From the NCBI RefSeq assembly GCF_021462225.1, contig NC_061817.1, forward strand, positions 12,825,204 to 12,889,203: a stretch of 64,000 bases of DNA, given 5' to 3'. The position numbers and the translations under genes are program-made. The notes under the pieces are model-generated. The model searched no databases and was not told the origin of the DNA. It saw only the letters and a program-made list of their open reading frames with translations. Positions 34,554-47,538 of this stretch are shown piece after piece (positions within the stretch are counted from its first letter, which is position 1; each line of letters begins with the position of its first letter). This DNA is from Girardinichthys multiradiatus (Eukaryota; Chordata; Actinopteri; Cyprinodontiformes; Goodeidae).

Positions 34554-36121
34554 CAGGTCCTTCTCAAAATATTAGCATATTGTGATAAAGTTCATTATTT
34601 TCCATAATGTCATGATGAAAATTTAACATTCATATATTTTAGATTCATTGCACACTAACTGAAATATTTCAGGTCTTTTATTGTCTTAATACGGATGATT
34701 TTGGCATACAGCTCATGAAAACCCAAAATTCCTATCTCACAAAATTAGCATATTTCATCCGACCAATAAAAGAAAAGTGTTTTTAATACAAAAAACGTCA
34801 ACCTTCAAATAATCATGTACAGTTATGCAATCAATACTTGGTCGGGAATCCTTTTGCAGAAATGACTGCTTCAATGCGGCGTGGCATAGAGGCAATCAGC
34901 CTGTGGCACTGCTGAGGTCTTATGGAGGCCCAGGATGCTTCGAAAGCGGCCTTTAGCTCATCCAGAGTGTTGGGTCTTGAGTCTCTCAACGTTCTCTTCA
35001 CAATATCCCACAGATTCTCTATGGGGTTCAGGTCAGGAGAGTTGGCAGGCCAATTGAGCACAGTGATACCATGGTCAGTAAACCATTTACCAGTGGTTTT
35101 GGCACTGTGAGCAGGTGCCAGGTCATGCTGAAAAATGAAATCTTCATCTCCATAAAGCTTTTCAGCAGATGGAAGCATGAAGTGCTCCAAAATCTCCTGA
35201 TAGCTAGCTGCATTGACCCTGCCCTTGATAAAACACAGTGGACCAACACCAGCAGCTGACACGGCACCCCAGACCATCACTCACTGTGGGTACTTGACAC
35301 TGGACTTCTGGCATTTTGGCCTTTCCTTCTCCCCAGTCTTCCTCCAGACTCTGGCACCTTGATTTCCGAATGACATGCAGAATTTGCTTTCATCCGAAAA
35401 AAGTACTTTGGACCACTGAGCAACAGTCCAGTGCTGTTTCTCTGTAGCCCAGGTCTGGGGAATGCGGCACCTGTAGCCCATTTCCTGCACACGCCTGTGC
35501 ACGGTGGCTCTGGATGTTTTTACTCCAGACTCAGTCCAGTGCTTCCGCAGGTCCCCCAAGGTCTGGAATCGGCCCTTCTCCACAATCTTCCTCAGGGTCC
35601 GGTCACCTCTTCTCGTTGTGCAGCGTTTTCTGCCGCACTTTTTCCTTCCCACAGACTTCCCACTGAGGTGCCTTGATACAGCACTCTGGGAACAGCCTAT
35701 TCGTTCAGAAATTTCTTTCTGTGTCTTACCCTCTTGCTTGAGGGTGTCAATAGTGGCCTTCTGGACAGCAGTCAGGTTGGCAGTCTTACCCATGATTGGG
35801 GTTTTGAGTGATGAACCAGGCTGTGAGTTTTAAAGGCCTCAGGAATCTTTTGCAGGTGTTTAGAGTTAACTCGTTGATTCAGATGATTAGGTTCATAGCT
35901 CGTTTAGAGACCCTTTTAATGATATGCTAATTTTATGAGATAGGAATTTTGGGTTTTCATGAGCTGTATGCCAACATCATCCGTATTAAGACAATAAAAG
36001 ACCTGAAATAGTTCAGTTAGTGTGCAATGAATCTAAAATATATGAATGTTAAATTTTCATCATTACATTATGGAAAATAATGAACTTTATCACAATATGC
36101 TAATATTTTGAGAAGGACCTG
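34554..36121 (-). mobile_element. Tc1-like element, family A copy 3 (42-bp deletion form)
   Basis: TA at 34552-34553 and 36122-36123; 1568 bp with ~205-bp inverted repeats. It carries the same 42-bp linker deletion as copies 2 and 5. Confidence 0.96.
34831..35793 (-). pseudogene. Tc1-like transposase, 320 codons, one nonsense
   Basis: Same architecture as the other deletion-form copies: helix-turn-helix region, shortened linker, FSDESKF, QHDLAPAHS and SPDLNPIE, so the DDE residues are all present. A TGA at 35281-35283 replaces a TCA serine codon just before VMVWG, between the first and second catalytic residues. The histidine codon before the second Asp is CAT rather than CAC, a silent change at the CpG discussed in the findings. 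Confidence 0.95.
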
Positions 36122-36123
36122 TA

Positions 36124-37103
36124 TATAAAATATGTCGACATACATTAGCCATAAAGTTGCTATCTATTTGTTTATTGGCTAGAAGCTTTAAGTTAAATCA
36201 AACGTCTTTTTTACCTGAACATGATTGTCTCTCAGCCGGAGATAAAATAAAGGAGATGTCTGCGACAACGATAAAACTGCTGAAGTTCCTCAAAAATTAA
36301 AAATAAAAGGATGCAGCCCCTGAGGCTGACTTCCGGGTCAGTCTTGGCGTTGGTACATTCCTTTTCCGGTTGATTTTGTCAAATGTAAATTTGTTTCAGT
36401 ACTTGTAAAAAATACAAAATTGTTTTCTGAAATATTAATTTGTCTTTAAGTTTGTAAGAGTGTTTTAGATTTTGTAATGTACAGTAGTTTTTATGGTTTT
36501 ACCAGTGGGTTAAATCAGACTACAAATCTCAAAACTTACTGATTTGTTGTTAATTGATATAAATTAAAGCTATAGCGCACGGATAATGAAGACCACACAT
36601 GTGGAAATCCAATAGTCTTGCAGTCCAAACATTTAAATTGTTAAATATACATTTAGAACGGTAATATTTAAAATAGAATTGATCATACATAAATTATTCA
36701 AATACATTGGTCTAGAACTATCAAAGGTTATTTAATACACAATTTCATAATGAAGTGTAAAAACAAATAAATACAATTTTATTTATTACATTGTTAAATC
36801 ATACATCATTATTTTAGTATTTATTTGACCCTTATCCACGTAGCAACTCGGCTTCAGTCAAATAACCTTGGTAATACAGTATTAGCCCTGCCCACTGATT
36901 TGTAAGTGAAGCTCAGAGCTCAAATACATTCATTTTTATCCCAGGGCTTTAAAACAATAAATACCTACTGAAATAAATCTGATTGATGACATGCAGTTAA
37001 TTTAAAAAAGTCACATTTTTATTTGTGTATTTAAGACAGAAATGTTAAAAATCAATGAAATGCCCATGCTTTCAATTACATTTACATCATCACAAATATG
37101 AAA

Positions 37104-37134
<31 letters not shown>

Positions 37135-38440
37135 CTGGATTGTGGCATCACTGCACATCCACACAATTTAATCAGGGGAAGATTTGCAAGTCCAACTTTT
37201 TTCGGTTCTCAACAGGCCTCGGTTCGCCTCTGTTAATAAATAAGAAGCGTAATAAAACTTTAACACTGAAACATGTGGATTCAACACAATCTGGTTCAAG
37301 CTGATTGCATTACATTCCAAGAAAATCTAACAAGTATTTCTATACTTAATCTTTCTTCACATACTTAACATAAATCATTTGTAACTTCCACACAATGAGT
37401 GATGGCTTCTAACATGTACAGTACGCAACAGAAAAATAAACAGATCTGCAGTAGGCATGAATATTTAGAGTTGGAGTAGGAGCATGTAATGATTTCTAAA
37501 CAGGTCTTAAACCCATTTAAGGTTTTGGATCACATGTATGGGTTTTACTGTATAAATAAATTTGTGCTTTCTCTGGATTTGCTGTTAATTGTTTATGTGA
37601 GTTTAAACCCAAACCAACAAAGAGAACTTAAGGAAATCCTACTTGGTGGTGTTGCAATAGTATGCATGTGAGGTGCTGTAAACTCAAGCACATGTCTTTG
37701 TAAACAGGAATGAATAGTTAAATTTAATATGTTTCTCAAGTGTGGTTTTGCAACGTGTGATGTAATCTGTTATCAAATGCAAAAAAAAAGCTGAAAATAA
37801 AACTACAGCTTTTTTTCTCTAATCTCATCAGAAAGACACACGCATAGCCAAAGAAACTCCCAGTTTAAATGCATTAAACCAGGAAACGTTGTAATGAGGG
37901 AATTGCACATCTGTTGACTGGAACTGTGCTATCAGGAGGTAGGACATCAAAAGTCCAAAGTTTTTTTGATCTGTGAATGTACCAAATGTAATTGCTACCA
38001 TATCGAGCTGACAACAACACTCTTTGGTGTGGAAGCTGTCCCTGTGGGAAGAAGACTCAATGCTAGCTCTTGTCAGTAATAGTGAGGTATTTAAAATCAA
38101 TGAAAATTTAAAAGGAAACTTTTTTTTTTCAATACATATCAAGACACGTCTGTGGTTCATTCAGATTGCAGGAGAATGAGAGAGCTGGACTTCAGCGGAT
38201 AACAGTAAGGCTAAATGTAATTACATCAAAGTTGGGCTGCCTTTAACCCCTGTCTGTCGTGGAACAGGCTGGTTTAAAATGCCACCAGTCTTTTATCAGT
38301 CTACAATATACACTTGAGGATTACTGTACTCATACTGTTAGCCATGCCAACTGTGCAAATTGCTAAAATAAGATGCTGAAAACTGTTTTAAAAATTTCTT
38401 AAAGAGAAATCTGAAACATTCAAAGTACTTACCAGCAGGT
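36124..38440. other. No gene recognised; (TA)n near 37115-37134
   Basis: AT-rich. A TA dinucleotide run lies at 37115-37134. 36311-36325 'aggatgcagcccctga' also occurs at 16009-16024 in a similar setting, too short to interpret. Weak frames only. Confidence 0.45.
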
Positions 38441-38441
38441 A

Positions 38442-39711
38442 CAGGGGTTGGACAATGAAACTGAAACACCCGGTTTTAGACCACAATAATTTATTAGTAT
38501 GGTGTAGGGCCTCCTTTTGCGGCCAATACAGCGTCAATTCGTCTTGGGAATGACATATACAAGTCCTGCACAGTGGTCAGAGGGATTTTAAGCCATTCTT
38601 CTTGCAGGATAGTGGACAGGTCACTACATGATACTGGTGGAGGAAAACGTTTCCTTACTCGCTCCTCCAAAACACCCCAAAGTGGCTCAATAATATTTAG
38701 ATCTGGTGACTGTGCAGGCCATGGGAGATGTTCAACTTCACTTTCATGTTCATCAAACCAATCTTTCACCAGTCTTGCTGTGTGTATTGGTGCATTGTCA
38801 TCCTGATACACGGCACCGCCTTCAGGATACAATGTTTGAACCATTGGATGCACATGGTCCTCAAGAATGGTTCGGTAGTCCTTGGCAGTGACGCGCCCAT
38901 CTAGCACAAGTATTGGGCCAAGGGAATGCCATGATATGGCAGCCCAAACCATCACTGATCCACCCCCATGCTTCACTCTGGGCATGCAACAGTCTGGGTG
39001 GTACGCTTCTTTGGGGCTTCTCCACACCGTAACTCTCCCGGATGTGGGGAAAACAGTAAAGGTGGACTCATCAGAGAACAATACATGTTTCACATTATCC
39101 ACAGCCCAAGATTTGCGCTCCTTGCACCATTGAAACCGACGTTTGGCATTGGCATGAGTGACCAAAGGTTTGGCTATAGCAGCCCGGTCGTGTATATTGA
39201 CCCTGTGGAGCTCCTGACGGACAGTTCTGGTGGAAACAGGAGAGTTGAGGTGCACATTTACTTCTGCCGTGATTTGGGCAGCCATGGTTTTATGTTTTTT
39301 GGATACAATCCGGGTTAGCACCCGAACATCCCTTTCAGACAGCTTCCTCTTGCGTCCACAGTTAATCTTGTTGGATGTGGTTCGTCCTTCTTGGTGGTAT
39401 GCTGACATTACCCTGGATACCGTGGCTCTTGATACATCACAAAGACTTGCTGTCTTGGTCACAGATGCGCCAGCAAGACGTGCACCAATAATTTGTCCTC
39501 TTTTGAACTCTGGTATGTCACCCATAATGTTGTGTGCATTTCAATATTTTCAGCAAAACTGTGCTCTTACCCTGCTAATTGAACCTTCACACTCTACTCT
39601 TACTGGTGCAATGTGCAATCAATGAAGACTGGCTACCAGGCTGGTCCAATTTAGCCATGAAACCTCCCACACTAAAATGACAGGTGTTTCAGTTTCATTG
39701 TCCAACCCCTG
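38442..39711 (-). mobile_element. Intact-looking Tc1/mariner element, DD36E type
   Basis: TA at 38440-38441 and 39712-39713 flank a 1270-bp element. The terminal inverted repeats are perfect for 29 bp (beginning CAGGGGTTGGACAATG) and then diverge. A single uninterrupted transposase fills most of the interior. This is the only element in the window with complete ends and an undamaged gene. Confidence 0.95.
38494..39525 (-). CDS. Tc1/mariner transposase, 343 aa, intact
   Basis: An open 343-codon frame starting MGDIPEFKRG. Residues ~6-50 form a first helix-turn-helix, GRKRK (57-61) is a basic AT-hook or nuclear-localisation-like patch, and ~62-115 a second helix-turn-helix. The linker IAKPLVTHANAKRR leads to the catalytic domain: FSDEST (D152), KHGGGSVMVW (185-194), YQDDNAPIHT (D243) and WPAQSPDLNIIE (E280). 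Thirty-six residues lie between D243 and E280, one spacing group beyond the usual DD34E; a DD36E group called Incomer has been described in animals. The C-terminus FPRRIDAVLAAKGGPTPY is complete. It should bind the 29-bp ends and move the element by cut and paste into TA sites. No damage visible. Confidence 0.93.
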   Translation of the reverse strand: MGDIPEFKRGQIIGARLAGASVTKTASLCDVSRATVSRVMSAYHQEGRTTSNKINCGRKRKLSERDVRVLTRIVSKKHKTMAAQITAEVNVHLNSPVSTRTVRQELHRVNIHDRAAIAKPLVTHANAKRRFQWCKERKSWAVDNVKHVLFSDESTFTVFPTSGRVTVWRSPKEAYHPDCCMPRVKHGGGSVMVWAAISWHSLGPILVLDGRVTAKDYRTILEDHVHPMVQTLYPEGGAVYQDDNAPIHTARLVKDWFDEHESEVEHLPWPAQSPDLNIIEPLWGVLEERVRKRFPPPVSCSDLSTILQEEWLKIPLTTVQDLYMSFPRRIDAVLAAKGGPTPY

Positions 39712-39713
39712 TA

Positions 39714-41751
39714 CATCTTTACAAAAATTGGAGATCAAAAAATGGCCACAAACCTTCTGTAGTCATCTCTTGCTATCTCTAGTTATACATGTTAGGGCAA
39801 GCAATGATTTTACCTTTAAACCTCTCCTGGGCTACGGCATTGGTGTGAGGATTAGCAGCTTATCCAATTTGACTTTGCACTAAGACTAGCAAAGCCATTC
39901 AGACACATCTAAGGACTCCGGTCACACTGAGGTCCAGCCAGGTCACAACACAAGCATACATATAGAATAGACAAACCCTGCAAATCAAAAATCAGACAAT
40001 CAACACAAACACATTGCATTCAAAGAATTTGTCTTTTATTCCTGCATTGCAGCAAAAAGCGAATTTGTAGTGAGACCACACACTGTGACCTTTAGTCTTT
40101 AGATCCAAACAGAAGAATGAAACAGAATGTTTGACATGTAAAGAGCTTACTACTTACACCAAACCAAGGTGCTGTCATCCCAGTCTGATTTGGAAGAATT
40201 AGGGCTGTCAGGTTGTTATTTAAACCATATAAGAATATGCACAAGGTTAAGAAATTGAATAAATCAAGACAACGTATGGTGGAATAATACATACAGCAAT
40301 AATTAACTTAAAGTCAGGCCTGATTTATAATGTGGTTGTAGTCATGCGCTCCTTCCAGTAGTCAAAATATCTAACTAAATAGGGCCCTCTTGTGGAAGAA
40401 AGTGAGCAATTTAAGTGAAAGGGAACAAATACACTTTTGAATTGAGCTGAATAAAGACAGTGTTTTTTAGTTCATACTACCCACTTAAAGACTAAAGTCA
40501 CATACATGAAGTTCATAAAGAGTTGACGGCTACATATATGTGTCTTTCATGTTTTGTATGACTCAAACATGTCACCCATGAGGTCAGCTGAAGAGAGAGG
40601 ATTGAAGACTCTTAAATTGAAGTCGCTAAAGGGACATTATGTCTAAAAGAGAATTATGGCTATTTTTTCTTCTTCTTTTGCTTCCCATGGTACATAGTCC
40701 TGAATGTGTCTCCACCCACACAGCTGGGTGGTCTGCAGTTCTGAATGTGACCCCAAATAAAGACCTTTGAGCTGAAAGACACCCACTCTACCATGAACCT
40801 CACGTTTGTTGGACTGTCAAGAGACAATGATTTACAATGCATTTGCAAAATCTAAAGGAACAAGAAAAGGCTGTGTTTGCTATTGAAATTGCTCTACAAT
40901 GGCACTCGCTACTTCGAATGATATAAATAAATTGACAACAATTTTTCAAAGAAATAAAGGAGCCAGTTTATTGTTTCTTTGTGTTTATGTGTTCACTTTA
41001 GAGCAACATATAGCTAAATTAGACTCCAATCTAAATAATTATAAACTGTGGGACTTTTCACCGCAGATGGAACTGTGAGAATGTTGGAGTACATTGAGCT
41101 GGAAGCCTGCTCTATCTTGCAAATGAAGCAAGAGATACTATTAAGGTTCTTTATTTTAGTAAAACCCTGACATGAGTTGTAGTCTTTATAGTCTGTTTTC
41201 CTCAGTTCCCTCAGTTCGTGCTTCCTCTCAGCTGCAGCATCTTCTGTTTATCAGACACACCTGATCCTGTTTCCAGCTAGCAACTTTCCTGCACTTACCT
41301 CGATTTTGTGGAAACTAGAACATTGTGGTTTTTCTTTCATGCAGTGGTTCATTCAATCATGCATTTCCAGATAGCTTAAAATGCCTCATGGCATGAAAAT
41401 CAGCTGTGTTTTATTATTTTATTAGTTTAGACAGTTTTCTGAGTTCCCTGATTCACCCAGTACTTTCCCTCAGTACTATGTCTCAGCTCCCTCAGCAACA
41501 CCATAACATGACAGAAGCATTTGGCTACTGGGACCCAACAGAGATCATCTCTAACACTGAATGTTTAAGACTGCAAAATAGAGTGAAAACTTACATTGTA
41601 ATGTTGGCTTAGTCCTACACTCCGTGAAGGAAACTGAGTGCAACAGCTGACAGCGTGATTATGCTGGAGAAGTAGGCTCCTCTCCAGTGGACCACCTTTT
41701 TCCTGAACATTGTGATAGCTGAACCCATATTTGTCTGTAATTGTTTAATTG
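39714..41751. other. No gene recognised
   Basis: AT-rich DNA. Around 41190-41290 a pyrimidine-rich stretch resembles worn LTR-type sequence, without definable ends. No other structure noted. Confidence 0.4.
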
Positions 41752-41940
41752 TAATTCAGTTCAATTCAGTTTTATTTATATAGCGCCAATTCACAACACG
41801 TTGTCTCAAGGCACTTCACAAAGTCGATTCAATCGAATCATACAGATTTCAAGTCAGATATATACATTCCAATTAATCCTTATTATCAAACAGTGCAGTG
41901 AGATTCAGTTTATTATTCAAATTGGTTGAAAAGTTTTTCT

Positions 41941-44358
41941 CGTAGTACTTGTCATCTTCCACTTCATCCGGTACCAGGTCGCGGGGGCAGCAGACTCAGC
42001 AGAGACGCCCAGACGTCTCTCTCCCCAGACACCTCCTCCAGCTCCTCCGGGGGGAGCCCAAGGCGTTCCCAGGCCAGCCGAGAGACATAGTCCCTCCAGT
42101 GTTCAGGGGCCGTGTCCTGGTCCTCATCCTGGTGGGACGTGCCCAGAACACCTCTCGAGGAAGGTGTCCAGGAGGCATCCGGTATAGATGCCTGAGCCAC
42201 CTCGACTGGCTCGATGTGGAGGAGCGGTAGCTCTACTCCGAGGCCCTCCCGAATGGCCGAGCTCCTCACCTTATCTCTAAGGGAGTGCCCTGCCACCCTA
42301 CGGAGGAAGCTCATTTCAGCCGCTTGTATCCGGAATCTTGTTCTTTCGGTCATGACCCAAAGTTCATGGCCATAGGTGAGGGTAGGAACGTAGATCGACC
42401 GGTAAATCGAGAGCTTCACTTTTTGGCTCAACTCTCTCTTCACCACAACGGACCAGCACAGCGCCCCCATTACTGTGGCAGCCGCACCAATCCGTCTGCC
42501 GATCTCCCGCTCCATTCTTCCCTCACTCGTGAACAAGACCCCAAGATACTTAAACTCCTCCACTTGAGGCAGGAACTCCCCTCCAACCTGAAGAGGACAA
42601 GCCACCCTTTTCCGGTTGAGAACCATGGCCTCGGACTTGGAGGAGCTGATCTTCATTCCAGCCACTTCACACTCGGCTGCGAACCGCCCCAGTGTATGCT
42701 ATAGGTCTTGGCTAGAGGGGGCCAGCAGGACCACGTCATCTGCAAAAAGAAGAGACGAAATCCACTGGTCCCCAAACCAGACCCCCTCTGGCCCTTGGCC
42801 CTTGGAGTCCTTCTCCATGGCTTCACCAAAATCCTCCCAGGCCTGAGTTTTTGCCTCTGCCATAGCCTGGGCCACTGCACGCTTGGCCTCACGGTACCCG
42901 TCAGCCACCTCAGGAGTTCCACAAGCCAACCACAGTCAATAGGACTCCTTCAGCTTGACAGCATCCCTTGCTGCCGGTGTCCACCACCAGGTTCGGGAAA
43001 CAGCCGCTGCGACAGGCACCACAGACCTTATGGCCACAGCTACGGGCAGCAGCATCGACAATGGATGCGGAGAACATGGTCCAATCGGACTCTATGTCTC
43101 CAGCCTCCCCCGGAATCGGGTCAAACTCTCCCGTAGGTGGGAGCTGAATACATCCCTTGCCGAGGGCCCCGCCAGACGTTCCCATCACACCCTCACTATG
43201 TGCTTGGACCTGCCAAGTCTGCCCAGCTTTCTCCTCTTCCAGCGGATCCAACTCACCACCAGGTGGTGATCAGTGGACAGCTCAGCCCCTCTCTTTACCC
43301 GAGTGTCCAAAACATGCGGCCAAGGTCTGAAGACATGACAACAAAGTCAATTATCGACCTCCTGCCTTGGGTGTCCTGGTGTCAATTGCACTGATGAACA
43401 CCCTTATGCTTGAACATGGTGTTCATTATTGACATTCCGTGACTAGCACAGAAGTCCAATAATGAAACACCACTCAGGTTCAGGGAGGCCATTCCTCCCA
43501 ATCATCCATCTCCAGGTGTCACTGTCATTTTCCACGTGGGCGTTGAAGTCCCCCAGCAGAATAATGGAGTCCCCAGGAGGGGCACTACGCTGCACCCCAA
43601 CAGGGACGGCAAGAAGGCCGGGTACTCTGCACTACCGCTTGGTCCGTCAGCCGAAATGACAGTCAGAGACCTGTCCCCACCAAAAGGTGCAGTGATGCGA
43701 CCCTCTCATCCACTGGGGTAAACCCCAACACAAGACGGCTGAGTGGGGGGCAACAAGCAAACCCACCCCAGCCACCACTCCAGTGCTTCTCTTGAGGAGA
43801 TAGGTCCTAGAGCCCACGCTGTGCGTGGAGGTGAGCCTGACTTTTTCTAGTCAATATCTCTCGACCTTCCGCACAAGCTCAGGCTCCTTCCCCACCTAGC
43901 AAGGTGACATTACACGTCCCTAGAGCCAACCTAAGCATCCAGAGGCCACCAAGGTCTTGGTCCGCTGCCTGATCTTCTTTGCTTGGTCCCTCATGGTTCC
44001 CCCTGCAGGTGGTGGCCCCACTGGGGTATGGCCTCGTGTCTCTCAATCGAGCTTGGCCTAGCCGTGTCCCACAAGAGCAACCCAGCCACCAGGCGCTCTC
44101 CAAAGAGTCCCGACCCCAGGCCTAGCTCCAAGGTGGGACCCCGGCTCCGTCGTACTGGGCGACATCAAATGCCTCACTTGTGTGGTCCCTCATGAAGGTG
44201 TCCTGAACCGCTCTTTGTCTGACCCGTCACCCAGAGCCTGTTTGCCACTGGAGACCCTACCAGGGACATTAAGGCCCCGGACAACATAGCCTCTAGGATC
44301 ATTCGAGCACTCAAACCCCTCCACCACATTAAGGTGTCGGTTCAAGGAGGGGCGACAC
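41941..44358 (-). mobile_element. RTE-clade LINE, 5' region present, RT core deleted
   Basis: Flanked by GTTTTTCT at 41933-41940 and 44359-44366, inside the older LINE. From its 5' end (44358) come a GC-rich 5' region, then the endonuclease (rc encodes GDFNAHV near 43530-43550), then a linker segment (EAMEKDSKGQGPEG) fused directly to FADDVVLLAPS at about 42770. The fusion skips the RT fingers and first catalytic Asp. The C-terminal part (41964-42665) reads SKSEAM, FKYLGVLFTS and WVMTERTR. Close relative of the element at 33222-34337, which conversely keeps the RT part but not the 5' half. Confidence 0.85.
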
Positions 44359-45124
44359 GTTTTTCTATCTCAGGAAACCCAGCCGATTGCATCGAGTCAG
44401 TGACTTGCAGCAATCACTCCTCCTGGATGAGCATGTAGAGACAGTGGACAGTTGGTTGCATTGACTTTGCAGTAATCCATCATACTGAGCATGTATGTAG
44501 CGACAGTGGAGAGGAAAAACTCCCTTTTAACAGGAATAAACCTCCAGCAGAACCAGGCTCAGTGTGAGCGGCCATCTGCCACAACTGCCTGGGGGTTTGA
44601 GAGAACAGATCAGAGGCACAAAAATAACACAGTAGCACTAATCCAGGAGTACTTTCTATAGGAAAGAAAAGTAAAACATTAAAGGTTGTAGCTCCTTTTG
44701 TGGCTTCATCTTAGAGAGAAAGACAGCTAAGCAGATGAACTCTGAGCCAGTTTTCAAGTCTATGTAGAGTATGAAAGAGAGCACATACAGTTAGTCACAG
44801 TAGAAGCTCAGCAAGTAGCTATGTCTAGGAGAGACAGGGTTAAACACTAAAAGACAGGGCCAAGTGTATCTTTGGTAGAAGGTGCCCCATAACCCCCTCT
44901 AGGAAGGTGTCCCAACTACACAAAGAGCCAGTTCAGGTGTAGCTTCTTGGAAAAGAAAAACAGAGAGAGAACATACAGTTAAAAACTGAAATAACAGCAA
45001 ATAATGCAAAATTGGAGTAGCATGAGAATGTAGCAGAGAGAGTGAAAATGGTCATTATGTCCTCCAGCAGCCTAAGCCTATAGCAGCATAACTACAGAGA
45101 TAGCTCAGGATAACCTAAGCCACT

Positions 45125-47062
45125 CTAACTATAAGCTTGATTAAAAAGGAAAGTTTTAAGTCTAGCCTTAAAAGTAGACAGGGTGTCTGCCTCACGGACT
45201 AAAACTGGGAGCTGGTTCCACAGGAGAGGAGCCTGATAACTAAAGGATCTGCCTCCCATTCTACTTCTAGAGACTCTAGGAACCACCAGTAAACCTGCAG
45301 TCTGAGAACGAAGTGCCCTGTTAGGAACATATGGAACCATCAGATCTCTGATGTATAATGGAGCTAGATCATTAAGGACTTTATATGTGAGGAGGAGAAT
45401 TTTAAATTCTATTCTGGATTTAACAGGGAGCCACTGAAGGGAAGCTAAAATAGGAGAAATATGATCTCTCTTTTTAATTTTCATCAGAACTCAACTGAAG
45501 GCTCTTAATTACATTTTGTGGACATCCAGATAGTAAAGAATTACAATAGTCCAGCAGTAACAAGAAGTAACAAGGTCTGTAATTTAGTAAATTATTTTGA
45601 TCAAGTGAAGGCTTCTTAAGTAAAGATTTATTTACAGCCACTTCAAAAGCCTGTGGTACATATCCATTTACTAAGGATAGATCAACCATATCTAAAAGTG
45701 GGCTGGTAATCAAAGGGAACACCTCCTTAAATAATTTGGTTGGGATTGGGTCTAACATACAAGTTGAAGGTTTAGATGAATATTTCTGATAACTCAGGAA
45801 CTCCACTGCATCAAAAATGTCCAAACACAGATCAGTTTCTACAGTTATCTCCAATGCTGTTTCACTTAGAATCCCATAAAGTCATGGCTGCAAAGAGCTA
45901 AGGGAATGGATGGCTCAGCAGACCTATGACTCTGTGTAAGTTTAGCAACTATACTAAAGAGAAACCTAGGACTATTTTTATTCTCTTCTATTGATGATGA
46001 GAACAAAGCTGTTCTAGCTTGGTGAAGTGTCTTTTTATACAACAGTAGGCTATTTTTCCAGATTATGTAGGAATCCTCTAGGTGTGTAGAGCGACATTTT
46101 CTCTCCAATTTTCTAACATTGTGCTTTAAAGTACGCAGCTCTGAATTAAACCAAGGAGCCAGCCTCCTATGAATAATTACCTTCTTTTTCAAGGGGGCTG
46201 CATTGTCTAATGCACCACGCAATGATGAAGTAACACTATGAACAAGAGAATCAATTTGTGAAGGGGAAGAAACAGAATTATTGCCCTCCACTGTGTTTTT
46301 CTGTAATAATGAGGAAATTAAAAACGGAACAGATTTTTTAAAGGTTGTTACAACATTTTCTGATAATGATCTACTATAATGACATTTTCTTTCAGGTGTG
46401 GAGTACTCAGTTAAATTAAACTCAAAGGTTCTTAAAAAATGGTCAGACAGGATGGAGTTATGAGAAAATATTGATATTTCTTTACACTCAATGCCATATG
46501 TCAGCACAAGGTCCAGAGAATGAAGATAAAAGTGGTTAGGTTTGTTAATGTTTTGAACAAAGCCAGCTGAGACTAAGATAGCATTAAAGGCTATATTTAG
46601 GCTATCACATTCAGTGTCAACATGAATGTTAAAATCCCCCACTATAATAACCTTATCTGTATTTAACACTAAATCAGATAAAAGGTATGAAAACTGATCT
46701 AAAAATTGAGAATAAGAGCCTGGTGGATGACACAAAACAACAAATAGAAGGGGTTTTAATGCTTTGCAATTTGGATGAGGAAAACTAAGGGTTAAAAATT
46801 TTAAAAAGTTGTAGCTATTAATTGGTCTGGGACTAATCCATTAATCGGATTGAAAGATGGCTGCTACTTCTCGCCCAGTACTTTGAGGTATGTGAAAAGA
46901 TAAATAATTAGACAGGGTCAAGTCATTTATAGTAACAATCCTCTTGCTGCAGCCAGGTTTTTGTGTCAAAATAAATCAATCTGATTTTCACAAATCATGT
47001 CATTAACAAACGATATCTTTAAAGAGAGATATCTACTGCTCAATAAGCCACATTTAGTTGTT
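45125..47062 (-). pseudogene. LINE ORF2: endonuclease plus RT ends
   Basis: 47062-46750 is a decayed N-terminal endonuclease (TKTWLQQ). 45866-46735 encodes VGDFNIHVD and LSDHF, the core of an apurinic-type (APE) endonuclease, followed by a pre-RT region ending near APWFNSELR and FSIVAKL. 45474-45854 holds DPIPTKLFKEV and NYRP, the start of the RT; it then jumps to LLDYCNSLLSG, so the finger-palm region including the active-site box is lost. 45125-45484 is the C-terminal region (HISPILASLQWLPV, LWNQLPVLVREADTL). Several frame changes. A non-LTR polymerase of the Jockey-type superfamily; the clade is not fixed. Confidence 0.75.
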
Positions 47063-47070
47063 TTATTTAT

Positions 47071-47538
47071 CTTTTCAGTCTGACTTATGTTTGTTTTTAA
47101 TGAGATTTTTATGGTTTGCTTCTTTCAGATTGTTTTTTAATCTTTTCAATTTTAGCCGTGGGCAACACACTGCCTTAATTGGGTAATGGGTGGGTAACAT
47201 TACAGAGGCTGCAGAGAGGAGTATTAAACTACGACCCTGCTGGCTGAACCCTGGGTTGTCAGAGATTTGGAGAAGTAATAAATTCAGCCAGATTCCTGAC
47301 ACCCGCAGTCATCTGGAAATAATACCCAAAGATGGGTTTGATGTATGGAAGTCCACAATTCTCTTACTGTACTATGTATATGTGCTTTTAAATCACCCAG
47401 CTGTGTAATTTAAAACGTGAATCATTCACATACACTGCACCATCTACAGTTCAACAAATTAGAATTTTACTTAAAAGCAAATTTATTTCAGTAACTTGAT
47501 TCATTACGTGAAACACATTACAACGATTAATTACACAC
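47071..47538. other. Spacer, no gene seen
   Basis: AT-rich spacer between the LINE and the solo LTR; short frames only. Confidence 0.45.

Larger units (their letters stand above)
41752..47070 (-). mobile_element. LINE with endonuclease, RT core deleted, split by RTE
   Basis: The 3' tail at 41752-41790 (ttcaattcag repeats, then 'tttatttatatagcgcc') and the 3' UTR at 44367-45124 match the copy at 1695-2435. Coding sequence runs 45125-47062 on the minus strand. An RTE element at 41941-44358 splits the 3' UTR. Most of the RT palm is missing. Confidence 0.8.

Noticed and set aside
719..37134. CRISPR-like arrays among the repeats
   Set aside because: Only microsatellites and dispersed transposons; no regularly spaced repeats, and the sequence is vertebrate-like.
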